From the NCBI RefSeq assembly GCF_014212055.1, contig NZ_JACJVO010000001.1, positions 230,843 through 294,842 of the forward strand: a DNA stretch of 64,000 nt, read 5' to 3'. The notes under the pieces were generated by a model, which did not search any database, had not been told where the DNA came from, and saw only the letters and a program-made list of their open reading frames with translations. Shown one piece after another: positions 54,823 through 63,131 of this stretch; the first letter of the stretch is position 1; every line of letters begins with the position of its first letter. The position numbers and the translations under genes are program-made. This DNA comes from Cohnella zeiphila. GTDB taxonomy: Bacteria > Bacillota > Bacilli > Paenibacillales > Paenibacillaceae.

Positions 54823-55737
54823 ATGCGAACTTCACGCAGGTCGCTGCTGCAAACGCACAACCGCACGGCATACGCGTTTTTGCTTCCGTGGCTGATCGGC
54901 TTCTTTTGCCTGACGCTCGGGCCGATGCTCGGTTCGCTGTATCTATCGCTGACGAAGTACAATCTATTGTCTTCGCCGCATTGGATCGGCTTCGACAATT
55001 ACAAGACCATTTTTTCGGACGACTCGACGTTCACCCATTCGCTTGTCCTGACGTTCAAGTATGTCCTCCTGTCCGTTCCGCTGCGACTTATCTTCGCCCT
55101 GCTCGTCGCGATGGCGCTCAACAAAGGCATCCGCGGACTCGGCCTCTACCGGACCGTTTACTACGTTCCGTCCCTGCTCGGCGGAAGCGTCGCCATCTCG
55201 ATCGTCTGGCGGCAGATCTTCGACAGCGAGGGCATCGTCAACAAGTTCCTCGGCTGGTTCGGCATTGCCGGACCGTCCTGGATCGCTCACCCCGACTATC
55301 TGCTTTATCCCATTGTCGCTTTGTCCGTCTGGCAGTTCGGCTCGTCGATGGTCATCTTCCTGGCCGGCCTCAAGCAGATTCCGGCCGACTTGTACGAAGC
55401 GTCCCAGGTCGACGGGGCCGGGAAAATCCGTCAGTTCTTCCGCATCACGCTGCCGATGCTGACGCCGGTGCTTTTCTTCAACCTGATCATGACGATCATC
55501 AACTCGTTCCAGGCGTTCACGCCCGCTTACGTCCTTGGCGACGGCCGCGGCGGCCCGCTGGACGCATCGATGTTCTATACGCTTTATTTGTATCTCAAGG
55601 GCTTCGCCTACTTCGACATGGGTTACGCGTCCGCGCTGGCCTGGATCATGCTGATCATTATCGCCGTCCTGACCGGAATCGTCTTCGCCACCTCGAGGTA
55701 CTGGGTTTTCTACGGCGACGGCAAGGAAGGGAGGTAA
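54823..55737 (+). CDS. Sugar ABC transporter permease 1 of third system
   Basis: A 304-residue MalF/UgpA-type permease with six hydrophobic segments (AYAFLLPWLIGFFCLTLGPMLG first), the EAA loop YEASQVDGAGKIRQFFRITLP and GDGRGGPLDASMFYTLYLY. ATG at 54823 has AAGGAGG upstream. It follows promoter block copy 1 and lies six bases upstream of the second permease gene. Unlike the other two systems, the permeases here precede the binding-protein gene. Confidence 0.93.
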   Translation: MRTSRRSLLQTHNRTAYAFLLPWLIGFFCLTLGPMLGSLYLSLTKYNLLSSPHWIGFDNYKTIFSDDSTFTHSLVLTFKYVLLSVPLRLIFALLVAMALNKGIRGLGLYRTVYYVPSLLGGSVAISIVWRQIFDSEGIVNKFLGWFGIAGPSWIAHPDYLLYPIVALSVWQFGSSMVIFLAGLKQIPADLYEASQVDGAGKIRQFFRITLPMLTPVLFFNLIMTIINSFQAFTPAYVLGDGRGGPLDASMFYTLYLYLKGFAYFDMGYASALAWIMLIIIAVLTGIVFATSRYWVFYGDGKEGR

Positions 55738-55743
55738 ACGGGC

Positions 55744-56586
55744 ATGCTTACCATGAGAAGGAACTATTCCGCCGCGATCAAGCATATTTTGATCATCCTG
55801 ATCGGACTGGCGATGCTGTATCCGGTGCTGTGGCTGCTCGCCAGCTCGTTCAAGCCGAATCAGGACATCTTCACGGAGACGGGCTTGTGGCCGCATACGT
55901 TCACGTTCGATAACTACCGAAACGGCTGGAAAGGATTTCAGGGCGTCACGTTCGCCCGGTTCTTCGGCAATTCCGCGCTCGTCTCGGCGCTCGCCGTGCT
56001 CGGCAACATCGTCACGTGTTCGCTGGCCGCCTACGCCTTCGCGCGGCTGGAGTTCCGCTTCAAGAAGGTATGGTTCTCGCTCATGCTCGTGACCATCATG
56101 CTTCCGTACCACGTCACGCTCGTGCCGCAATACATCATTTTCAGCGAGCTGCACTGGATCAATACGTTCTACCCGCTCATCGTTCCGAAGTGGCTGGCTC
56201 ACGACTCGTTCTTCGTGCTGCTGATGGTTCAGTTCATTCGCGGCATCCCGCGGGAGCTGGACGAGAGCGCGACGATCGACGGCTGCAACCAGCGGACGCT
56301 GTACTTCCGCATCATCCTGCCGCTGCTCGTACCGGCGCTGATCACGACGGCGATCTTCACGTTCATCTGGACGTGGGACGACTTCTTCAGCCAGATGATC
56401 TACTTAAGCGATCTTAAGCTGTTCACGGTCCAGCTCGGCATCCGCGCGCTGTTCGACCCGTCCGGCTCGTCCGACTGGGGCGCGCTGCTCGCGATCTCGG
56501 TGCTGTCTCTGCTGCCGATTACGATCATCTTCCTGGCGTTCCAGCGTTACTTCCTCGACGGCATCGCTACAACCGGCCTGAAGTAA
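55744..56586 (+). CDS. Sugar ABC transporter permease 2 of third system
   Basis: A 280-residue MalG/UgpE-type permease: six hydrophobic segments, IGLAMLYPVLWLLASSFKPNQDIF, the EAA loop DESATIDGCNQRTLYFRIILP and the ending FQRYFLDGIATTGLK. GGGAGG precedes ATG 55744. The final codons are followed within ten bases by promoter block copy 2, so the downstream binding protein can be transcribed separately. Confidence 0.93.
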   Translation: MLTMRRNYSAAIKHILIILIGLAMLYPVLWLLASSFKPNQDIFTETGLWPHTFTFDNYRNGWKGFQGVTFARFFGNSALVSALAVLGNIVTCSLAAYAFARLEFRFKKVWFSLMLVTIMLPYHVTLVPQYIIFSELHWINTFYPLIVPKWLAHDSFFVLLMVQFIRGIPRELDESATIDGCNQRTLYFRIILPLLVPALITTAIFTFIWTWDDFFSQMIYLSDLKLFTVQLGIRALFDPSGSSDWGALLAISVLSLLPITIIFLAFQRYFLDGIATTGLK

Positions 56587-56592
56587 CCACCC

Positions 56593-56631
56593 GAAAAAAT
56601 TGATAGCGAACAGCCGAAGGAATAACATTCA
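56593..56631 (+). promoter_or_regulatory. Promoter-like block, copy 2 (binding-protein gene)
   Basis: TTGATA (56600-56605), 17-base spacer, TAACAT (56623-56628), in a sequence almost identical to copy 1. It lies in the intergenic region before the binding-protein gene and should drive extra binding-protein synthesis under the same regulator. Confidence 0.65.
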
Positions 56632-56662
56632 AGCCAGGCCCGATTCCAAGTAGCATGAGCGT

Positions 56663-56676
56663 TGTAAACGCTTGAA
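56663..56676. promoter_or_regulatory. cre-like site upstream of the binding-protein gene
   Basis: TGTAAACGCTTGAA matches the CcpA cre consensus in its left half and centre with two mismatches on the right. It lies just downstream of promoter block copy 2, where CcpA binding would repress. Confidence 0.4.
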
Positions 56677-56704
56677 CTTTATATGACAAGGGGAGAAGAT
56701 CGAC

Positions 56705-58051
56705 ATGAAGAAAAGATGGATGAGCGTCGCGCTGGCCGGGATGACGGTCGCGCTGGCGGCGTGCGGCAGCTCCGGCGGCAATGCATCGAATGCAGGAGGC
56801 GCGTCCGGAAGCTCGCCGAGCGCCAGCTCTTCGAGCGCCGGCGGCGACCAGAAGCAGGTCGAACTGCGGATGATGTGGTGGGGCGACCAGACGCGCGCCG
56901 ACTTGACGAACAAGGCGATCGAGCTGTTCGAGCAGAAAAATCCGAACATCAAGGTAACCGGAGAATTTGGCCCGAACGACGGCTATTTCGATAAACTGAA
57001 CACCCAGCTTGCTTCCGGCACGGCGCCGGACATCTTCTTCCTCGGCGGCAACGTAACCGATTACGCCAGCAAAGGCGTGCTGCTCGACCTGGACCCCTAT
57101 GTCGGCAAACAGTTGAACCTGGACGACATGGACACGACGATGGTCCAATACGGGACGCTGGACGGCAAGCTCGTTCATATCTCGGCCGGCGCCAACGCCC
57201 GCGGCATCGTCATCAACAAGACGATGTTCGAAAAGGCCGGCATCCCGGTTCCGCAGGACGGATGGACGTGGGACGACTACGCCAAAATCAGCAAGGAAAT
57301 TTCCGACAAGCTGGGCAAGGGCTATTATGGCACGTACAACTTTACGACCGACGGCGAAGACATCTACCTGAAGCAGAACGGCAAGCAATTGTACGATATG
57401 GCGAACAACAAGCTCGGGTTCGAGGAAGCGGACATTCTGCCGTGGTTCCAGTTCTGGGATAAGGCGTCGAAGGATGGCGGCGTCGTCCCGATCGAGCAGC
57501 AGGTATCCAACCCGCCGACCGATTCCGGCAAGTCGCTCATCCTGACGGGCAAAGTGGCGATGACGCTGATCCCGTCGAACATGCTGGCTACTTTCCAAGG
57601 CTTGACGAAGGACGAACTGACGATGGTTCAAGTGCCGCGCGGACCGAAAGGCACCGGCGTCGTGTTCGAATCGAGCCAGGGCATGTCGGGTTACGCAAAA
57701 ACGAAAAATCCGGAAGCGGTCGCGACGTTCATGAACTTCTGGATCAACGATCCGGATGCCGCGAAGATTCTCGGCAATAATCGCGGCGTTCCGGTGACGG
57801 CGACGAGCCGCCAGACGCTGGAAGCCGCTGCGACCGACGCCGACAAGATCGTCTACGACTTCACGAGCCGCGTCTCCGAGGCGAACAAGAAGGAACCGTT
57901 CGCAATCAGCTACAACCCTCCGGGCAACTCGGAGTTCATCAAGCTGTCGGACGATACGGTGCAGAAGATCGGGTTCGGCAAAGAGGACGTGGAAAAGGCC
58001 GTCTCCGATTTCTATTCCGGTACGGTGAAGATTTTCCAGAGCAACCAATAA
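56705..58051 (+). CDS. Sugar ABC transporter substrate-binding lipoprotein of third system
   Basis: A 448-residue lipoprotein with lipobox LAAC20, a Ser/Gly/Ala linker (about 21-45) and a family 1 solute-binding domain (MMWWGDQTRADLTNKAIELFEQKNPNI; DIFFLGGNVTDYASKG; GWTWDDYAKISKEIS). GGGGAG precedes ATG 56705. It has its own promoter-like block and is followed by a large stem-loop and two glycosidase genes. The GH43 enzyme downstream suggests arabinose- or xylose-containing oligosaccharides as ligands. Confidence 0.94.
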   Translation: MKKRWMSVALAGMTVALAACGSSGGNASNAGGASGSSPSASSSSAGGDQKQVELRMMWWGDQTRADLTNKAIELFEQKNPNIKVTGEFGPNDGYFDKLNTQLASGTAPDIFFLGGNVTDYASKGVLLDLDPYVGKQLNLDDMDTTMVQYGTLDGKLVHISAGANARGIVINKTMFEKAGIPVPQDGWTWDDYAKISKEISDKLGKGYYGTYNFTTDGEDIYLKQNGKQLYDMANNKLGFEEADILPWFQFWDKASKDGGVVPIEQQVSNPPTDSGKSLILTGKVAMTLIPSNMLATFQGLTKDELTMVQVPRGPKGTGVVFESSQGMSGYAKTKNPEAVATFMNFWINDPDAAKILGNNRGVPVTATSRQTLEAAATDADKIVYDFTSRVSEANKKEPFAISYNPPGNSEFIKLSDDTVQKIGFGKEDVEKAVSDFYSGTVKIFQSNQ

Positions 58052-58066
58052 AGAGCGCGTGAATCG

Positions 58067-58117
58067 TCCCCCGAGAGAACCGGATCGGCCGCTGCGGCCT
58101 CCGGCCCCCTCGGGGGA
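58067..58117 (+). terminator. Large intercistronic stem-loop after binding-protein gene
   Basis: Nested GC-rich stems: TCCCCCGAG with CTCGGGGGA, then CCGG/CCGG and GGCCGC/GCGGCC inside. Only ATTTG follows, so it is more likely an mRNA-stabilising or attenuating hairpin than a full terminator. It is the third such element after a binding-protein gene in the window. Confidence 0.65.
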
Positions 58118-58146
58118 TTTGCGCGGGGAAAGCGGGGAACGATCCG

Positions 58147-59799
58147 TTGAACGAGCATCCATTGTTGAACAAGCTAAGGCAGATCAAGTTGATCGACCGG
58201 CTGGGGGAACTCGGCAAGAGCTCCGATCGCCCGATCGCGGAGCAGTGGGAGCGGACGGGCGTCCGCTTCGCGGCGTCCGAAGGAAAGCTGGAACAAGTCT
58301 ACTACCGCGCGCTGCGAAGACTTCTGGACTGCATCGTTCCGACCGGCGGCGACAAGCCGATTCTCCACGAAGGCGGCATCTATCTCGGCTGCTGGCTGGA
58401 GAGTACGGGAACGATCAACGCGGAGCTGCTCTCGCGCTTTCTTCCCGGCGTGTCGGAAGCGACGTACCTGACCTTCGCGCGCCATCAGCGCGAAGACGGA
58501 ATGCTTCCTTATAAAGTGACGGAGAACGGCCCGGCCTACCGTCAGATCCAGCTGGTCAGCCCGCTTGCCCGCAGCGTCTGGAACCATTACTCGCTGCACG
58601 GCCGGGACCGGGTCTTCCTTGCGGAAATGTACGGGGCGATGGCGCGATACGATCGCTGGCTTGCCGAACACCGCAATACGAGAGAAACCGGCTGCGTCGA
58701 AGCGTTCAGCACGTTCGATACCGGCCACGATCTGTCGCCTCGATTCTGGCACGTGCCGGATACGCCGCACGAAGGCGACTCGAAGCGGTGCGATCCGAAC
58801 TCGCCGATTTTGCCGTTCCTGGCGCCGGACTTGACCGCCAACGTCTACTGCCAGCGCCTTTACCTGGCACGGATGGCCGAAGAGCTGGGCGAATCGGGCG
58901 AAGAATGGCGCGAGAAGGCGGCGGAAAGCCTGAACGCGCTGTTCCGCTTCTGCTTCGACGAGGCGGATCACTTCTTCTACGATCGCGACCGGCACGACCG
59001 GCTCGTGAAAATCCAGTCGGACGTGCTGCTCCGCGTCATGGCCTGCGAGGTCGGCGACCGGGAATTTTTCGACGAGTCGCTGCGCCGCTATCTGCTGAAT
59101 ACGAGAAAATTTTTCGCCAAATATCCGTTTACCTCCATGGCGATGGACGACCCGCGCTTCGATCCGTTCTCCAGCTACAACAGCTGGGCCGGTCCGTCCA
59201 ACTTCCTGAGCCTGATCCGCGCGCCTCACGCGTTCGAGCATCACCACCGGCACGTCGAGCTGACTTGGGCGATGCAACCGATCTTGTCGTCGTTCGCCAA
59301 GGCGACCCGCTTCGCGCAAGCGGTCAGCCCATGGACCGGCGAGGAAGGCTTCACCGAGGCGTATTCGCCTTCCATTCTGTGCCTGCTCGATTACGTGGAG
59401 CGGCTGAGCGGCATTCTGCCGCGGCCGGACGGCGAGCTGTGGTTCACCGGCTTGACGCCTTACGCGATGGATCATGGCGAGGAAGCGGCCGGCGAGACCG
59501 CGTACGCCCGGACGGTGGACGGCGTCCGGTATGAGCTGCTCAACTTGCGCGGCGGATCCGAGCTTTACCGCGACGGCATGCCTCATCTGGCGTTTCCGTC
59601 CGGCGTTCGGGTAATCGCGGGACGATTCGGGCAGCCGATCGGCGTGATCGGCATGAGCGTCCGTACGGTCGAAGGAACGCTGCGATGGGAAGGCCGCGAG
59701 TTTCCGTTCGCGGTAAAAGGAAACCAGCTGCTCAGATTCTCGGACGGGAAATTCGAGAGCGAGCGGGATATCGGCTTGATCTATCCGACCTACGAGTAA
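58147..59799 (+). CDS. Putative (alpha/alpha)6-barrel glycosidase (MGH1-like)
   Basis: A 550-residue cytoplasmic protein with helical hairpins typical of clan GH-G-like (alpha/alpha)6 glycosidases: GGIYLGCWLESTGTINAELL, HQREDGMLPYKVTENGPAY, SPRFWHVPDTPHEGDSKRCD, SSYNSWAGPSNFLSLIRAPHAF and HHRHVELTWAMQPILSSF. The C-terminal 100 residues are beta-rich. The TTG start at 58147 has only a weak GGGGAA site 11 or more bases upstream, so translation may be low. It lies between the binding protein and the GH43 gene and should help degrade the imported sugar. Specificity is unknown. Confidence 0.78.
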   Translation: MNEHPLLNKLRQIKLIDRLGELGKSSDRPIAEQWERTGVRFAASEGKLEQVYYRALRRLLDCIVPTGGDKPILHEGGIYLGCWLESTGTINAELLSRFLPGVSEATYLTFARHQREDGMLPYKVTENGPAYRQIQLVSPLARSVWNHYSLHGRDRVFLAEMYGAMARYDRWLAEHRNTRETGCVEAFSTFDTGHDLSPRFWHVPDTPHEGDSKRCDPNSPILPFLAPDLTANVYCQRLYLARMAEELGESGEEWREKAAESLNALFRFCFDEADHFFYDRDRHDRLVKIQSDVLLRVMACEVGDREFFDESLRRYLLNTRKFFAKYPFTSMAMDDPRFDPFSSYNSWAGPSNFLSLIRAPHAFEHHHRHVELTWAMQPILSSFAKATRFAQAVSPWTGEEGFTEAYSPSILCLLDYVERLSGILPRPDGELWFTGLTPYAMDHGEEAAGETAYARTVDGVRYELLNLRGGSELYRDGMPHLAFPSGVRVIAGRFGQPIGVIGMSVRTVEGTLRWEGREFPFAVKGNQLLRFSDGKFESERDIGLIYPTYE

Positions 59800-59814
59800 G
59801 GAGCGATAATTGCG

Positions 59815-60702
59815 GTGAAAAACAAAGACATTCAAATACGGGATCCGTTCGTCCTGCCCGACCCGGCCGCGGGCAAGTATTATCTGTTCGGCAGCACCGA
59901 CGCGAACATCTGGGGACCGGGAACCGGCTTCGACGCCTATGCGGGCGACAATTTGGACGACTGGGAAGGCCCGTTCCCGGTATTCCGTCCGCCGGCCGGC
60001 TTCTACTCCGATACGAATTTCTGGGCGCCGGAAGTGTACGCCGTCGGCGGCCGTTACTATATGTTCGCGACGTTCCGCCGCAAGGACAACGGCCGGCTGG
60101 GCACGGCCGTGCTCGCCGCCGACGGCCCGCTCGGCCCGTTCGCGCCGCATAGCCCCGCGCCCGTGACGCCGGAAAGCTGGACTTCGCTGGACGGAAGCTT
60201 ATATACGGACGAATCGGGTCGGCCGTGGATGGTGTTCTGCCACGAATGGCAGCAGATCGGCGACGGCGAAGTGTGCGCCGTTCGGCTAAGCGCCGATCTG
60301 AAGGAAGCGGAGGGCGAGCTGGTCACGCTGTTCCGGGCGTCCGAGGCGCCGTGGACGACGCCGTTCGTGTCTCCGCGATATCCGGATACGGTCAATTACG
60401 TGACGGACGGACCGTTCCTGTTTCGCGGACCTTCCGGATCGCTCTATATGCTGTGGGCCAGCTTCATCGACAACACGTACGCGCTCGGCGTCGCCCGGTC
60501 GGAGTCGGGAGATGTGCTCGGCCCCTGGATTCATCAGCCGGAGGCGCTCTATCGGAACGACGGCGGGCACGGCATGGTGTTCCGCGCGTTCGACGGCCGG
60601 CTCCTGCTCACGATCCATGCGCCGAACCGGACGCCCGAAGAACGGCCGCTGTTTATGGAGATCGAGGAGCGAGACGGACGGATCGGGCTTGCGGAGATTT
60701 GA
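59815..60702 (+). CDS. Glycoside hydrolase family 43 protein
   Basis: A 295-residue five-bladed propeller enzyme of GH43 type, without signal peptide. The general base is likely D10 in IQIRDPFVL, the pKa modulator D126 in TSLDGSLYTDESG and the acid E144 in FCHEWQQIGDGEV. DTNFWAPEVYAVGGRYYMF is also typical. These enzymes cleave alpha-L-arabinofuranosyl or beta-xylosyl linkages. GTG at 59815 has AAGGAG upstream, 16 bases after the preceding glycosidase. It is the last gene of the third ABC operon. Confidence 0.92.
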   Translation: MKNKDIQIRDPFVLPDPAAGKYYLFGSTDANIWGPGTGFDAYAGDNLDDWEGPFPVFRPPAGFYSDTNFWAPEVYAVGGRYYMFATFRRKDNGRLGTAVLAADGPLGPFAPHSPAPVTPESWTSLDGSLYTDESGRPWMVFCHEWQQIGDGEVCAVRLSADLKEAEGELVTLFRASEAPWTTPFVSPRYPDTVNYVTDGPFLFRGPSGSLYMLWASFIDNTYALGVARSESGDVLGPWIHQPEALYRNDGGHGMVFRAFDGRLLLTIHAPNRTPEERPLFMEIEERDGRIGLAEI

Positions 60703-60713
60703 TCGGTCCTCTT

Positions 60714-61197
60714 GTCGATAAAATCGACTTACAGGGACCGATGGGACGTCCGGACGAGGAATAAGTCGATAAAATCGACTTACAGGGACCGATGCGACGT
60801 CCGGACGAGCGATAAGTCGATAAAATCGACTTACAGGAACTTATGGGACGTCCGGACGAGCGATAAGTCGATAAGATCGACTTACAGGGACCGATGGGAC
60901 GTCCGGACGAGGAATAAGTCGATAAAATCGACTTACAGGGACCGATGCGACGTCCGGACGAGGAATAAGTCGATAAAATCGACTTATAGGGACCGATGGG
61001 ATGTCCGGACGAGGAATAAGTCGATAAAATCGACTTACAGGGACCGATGCGACGTCCGGACGAGGAATAAGTCGATAAAATCGACTTACAGGGACCGATG
61101 CGACGTCCGGATGAGGAATAAGTCGATAAAATCGACTTACAGGGACCGATGGGACGTCCGGAAGGAGAATAAGTCGATAAAATCGACTTACAGGGAC
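60714..61197. repeat. Ten tandem 51-bp palindromic repeats
   Basis: A 15-bp dyad core (GTCGATAAAATCGAC, in most units TAAGTCGAT-AAA-ATCGACTTA) recurs exactly every 51 bases at 60714, 60765, 60816, 60867, 60918, 60969, 61020, 61071, 61122 and 61173. Each unit also has a GACGTC or GGACGTCC palindrome and TCCGGA. Units differ by a few substitutions and never by length. Because 51 is a multiple of three, one frame stays open and would encode 17-residue repeats (KSIKSTYRDRWDVRTRN), but no start or ribosome-binding site supports translation. It fills most of the 657-base gap between GH43 and the holin-like gene. Confidence 0.95.
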
Positions 61198-61359
61198 GTA
61201 AGCATGTTCGGCCGTCCTGATGCGTCTTCGGAGCTTTCTAGACGCAGGCGTCGAAAACGTTCAAAACCGGTAACGCCGTCCGACGGACAACCGTTCATCT
61301 TTTCCGCACCGACATCGTATGAATACAAGAGAGGATGTCGGACGGAAAGGAAGCGAACG

Positions 61360-61668
61360 ATGGAAGGACAATTATTTACGTGGGAGTCGCTGTCGGCGAT
61401 CGGCGGAGCGTCGCTGCTAACCTTTTTCGTCGTGCAATATACGAAAGGCTTGGTGGACCGGATCGCTTCCTGGCTGCCGACGGACGTTTACGCGGTCGGG
61501 GTGTCGTTCCTCATTCTGCTGCTCGCCCAGATCGCCAAGGGGGCCGACTCCGCCGACTGGCGGCTGTACGTGCTGTCGTTCGCGAACGCATTTCTGGTGG
61601 CATCCGCGGCGGCGCAATTGCACAATAAGGTGATCAATCCGCCCGGGGCGAAGCGGAACAAGAGCTGA
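61360..61668 (+). CDS. Small holin-like membrane protein
   Basis: A 102-residue protein with three hydrophobic segments (about 9-27, 41-59, 69-87) and a basic C-terminus (PPGAKRNKS). The overall form resembles phage holins or related small membrane proteins of Paenibacillaceae; no endolysin gene is next to it. GGAAAGGAAG precedes ATG 61360. The same frame is open upstream through the repeat array, but that extension has no translation signals. Function unknown. Confidence 0.7.
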   Translation: MEGQLFTWESLSAIGGASLLTFFVVQYTKGLVDRIASWLPTDVYAVGVSFLILLLAQIAKGADSADWRLYVLSFANAFLVASAAAQLHNKVINPPGAKRNKS

Positions 61669-61829
61669 CCGGAATCTCAACGCCTTCTTCTCCCGTCATC
61701 CCCTCCCGAAGTCCAGGTCGAAACCCGACTTCCGCACTCCCGCGAACGCGACGCGGGCCAATCGGCGCGTCTCTCGTTTTTTCCTAGAATGGAGTTAAGG
61801 AGAAAACGAGACGAAAGCGGGGATTCTTA

Positions 61830-62483
61830 ATGGGGAAGACAGAAGGGACCGTGGCGCTGAACGCCGAATGGAGGACGCCGAGCGCGGGAATCGCGCATGC
61901 CGCGGGAGCCCGGGCGAGGCAGACCGTCTGGATGGCCTGGGAAAAGGTTGTCGGCATCGGCATGGAGTGGGGCAGCGAGGGAACGTATTCGTTCGGCATC
62001 TGCAAGCTGCTCGTCAAACGGCATCGCGGGAAGCCGATCGTTTGCCGGGACGGCACGCGCATCGAGAGGGGCGAGCTAATCGGGGAGCTTCATCTGGATA
62101 ACGCCAAGGTGCTGGAGCTGACGCGGGAAATGTCCCCGAGCCGGGCGGCGCTTCTGACGGCGCGGCAAGCCCGGGACGACATGCGGTGCATTCAGGCTGC
62201 GCTCGAGTCGCACCCGGAGCTTGTCCGTGTCCGGGGGTTGACCGGCATTACGCTGCTGCATCGAGGGCTGCTCCACGGACTGGGCTTCGAGCTGCAGAGA
62301 TTGCCTTCGCGGATGGAGGAACGGATGTGCGCCTTCTATCTGCGAGTGCTGCTTAGGTTCCTTCATCCCGAGGGAGGCCGCCGAGTGGCTGGCAACGGCG
62401 GCAAGCTGACGCCGATGCGTCTCGTTCATTCCCGCTCGTCGCTGCGGCGGCAATTCGCTCAGCCGCAATCGCATACGAACTAA
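61830..62483 (+). CDS. YkoP-like protein
   Basis: A 217-residue protein that resembles B. subtilis YkoP, which is also found as a C-terminal part of some polysaccharide deacetylases: GKPIVCRDGTRIERGELIGELHLDN, then GLTGITLLHRGLLHGLGFELQRLP and RFLHPEGGRR. No signal peptide or membrane segment is clear. GCGGGG precedes ATG 61830 weakly. The role is unknown. A terminator follows, and a deacetylase-like gene lies 650 bases further on. Confidence 0.7.
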   Translation: MGKTEGTVALNAEWRTPSAGIAHAAGARARQTVWMAWEKVVGIGMEWGSEGTYSFGICKLLVKRHRGKPIVCRDGTRIERGELIGELHLDNAKVLELTREMSPSRAALLTARQARDDMRCIQAALESHPELVRVRGLTGITLLHRGLLHGLGFELQRLPSRMEERMCAFYLRVLLRFLHPEGGRRVAGNGGKLTPMRLVHSRSSLRRQFAQPQSHTN

Positions 62484-62501
62484 AAAACGGACCTTGCTCT
62501 C

Positions 62502-62551
62502 AAGAAGCCGATTCGGCGCCTTTATCGAAGGGCGCAGGATCGGCTTCTTTT
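62502..62551 (+). terminator. Rho-independent terminator after the YkoP-like gene
   Basis: Stem AGAAGCCGAT with ATCGGCTTCT, extended inside by GGCGCC/GGGCGC, followed by TTTTC. It begins about 20 bases after the stop codon. Confidence 0.7.
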
Positions 62552-62600
62552 CGGAAAGGCGCCTCGGGGCTTTCCGACGCCTCGGCTATATCACGGGGCC

Positions 62601-62653
62601 TCCCCCAAAAGTACTCGGAATAGGCTACGCCAGCTCCCGTCACTTTTGGGGGA
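62601..62653. other. 12-bp inverted repeat around a 29-base centre
   Basis: TCCCCCAAAAGT and ACTTTTGGGGGA are perfect inverted arms directly beyond the stop codon of the CotD-like gene. It may terminate that minus-strand transcript, although no T-run follows the stem. Confidence 0.5.
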
Positions 62654-62658
62654 TATCC

Positions 62659-62907
62659 TCAGCGTCTGCCTCTCGACCTGGATCCGCCGCGGAAGCCGCG
62701 GGCATCCGCCATCCCGGTGCCGCAGAAAACGTCTTTGGTCGTGCAGGTATACACGTGATTCGGCACCGGCACGCAATGATGGCGGCGAATCACCTCCACC
62801 TGATGAACGACGTTGACGACTTGCGGATGGTAGTAATCCTCATATACAGCCTGGGGCGGATCGTAAACGGTCTGTGTCGGACAGCTCGGGCAAGACGGGT
62901 CGGACAT
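62659..62907 (-). CDS. CotD-family inner spore coat protein
   Basis: An 82-residue protein with CotD features: Cys-rich N-terminus (DPSCPSCPTQTVYDPPQAVYED), HHCVPVPNHVYTCTTKDVFC near the middle and a Gly/Arg/Ser-rich tail (GFRGGSRSRGRR). ATG at 62907 follows GGAAAGGAG. CotD proteins are deposited in the inner spore coat and cross-link through cysteines. Expected to be mother-cell expressed late in sporulation; a sigma-K promoter was not confidently found. Confidence 0.85.
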   Translation of the reverse strand: MSDPSCPSCPTQTVYDPPQAVYEDYYHPQVVNVVHQVEVIRRHHCVPVPNHVYTCTTKDVFCGTGMADARGFRGGSRSRGRR

Positions 62908-63131
62908 TCCAATCAAACTCCTTTCCTGGGATGTTGTACAGTATACGGGGCATTGGCCTGCCGCGACTGTTCAAATGCCTATACTCGCGAAAAGCGATAG
63001 CGATTTTCCGAAAAGCTCCCATAAGCACTTCAGTTCCGGCTTCCGAACATCGAACATGTTGGAATAAAGCTCCTGAGGCCCAGCCAGACTAAAAGGGATT
63101 ACGGATTCGGCAATTAAAGGAGGAAAAACGA

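Noticed and set aside
60714..61197. CRISPR array
   Set aside because: The whole 51-base unit repeats, with no unique spacers of similar length between conserved repeats, and there are no cas genes. It is a tandem repeat.
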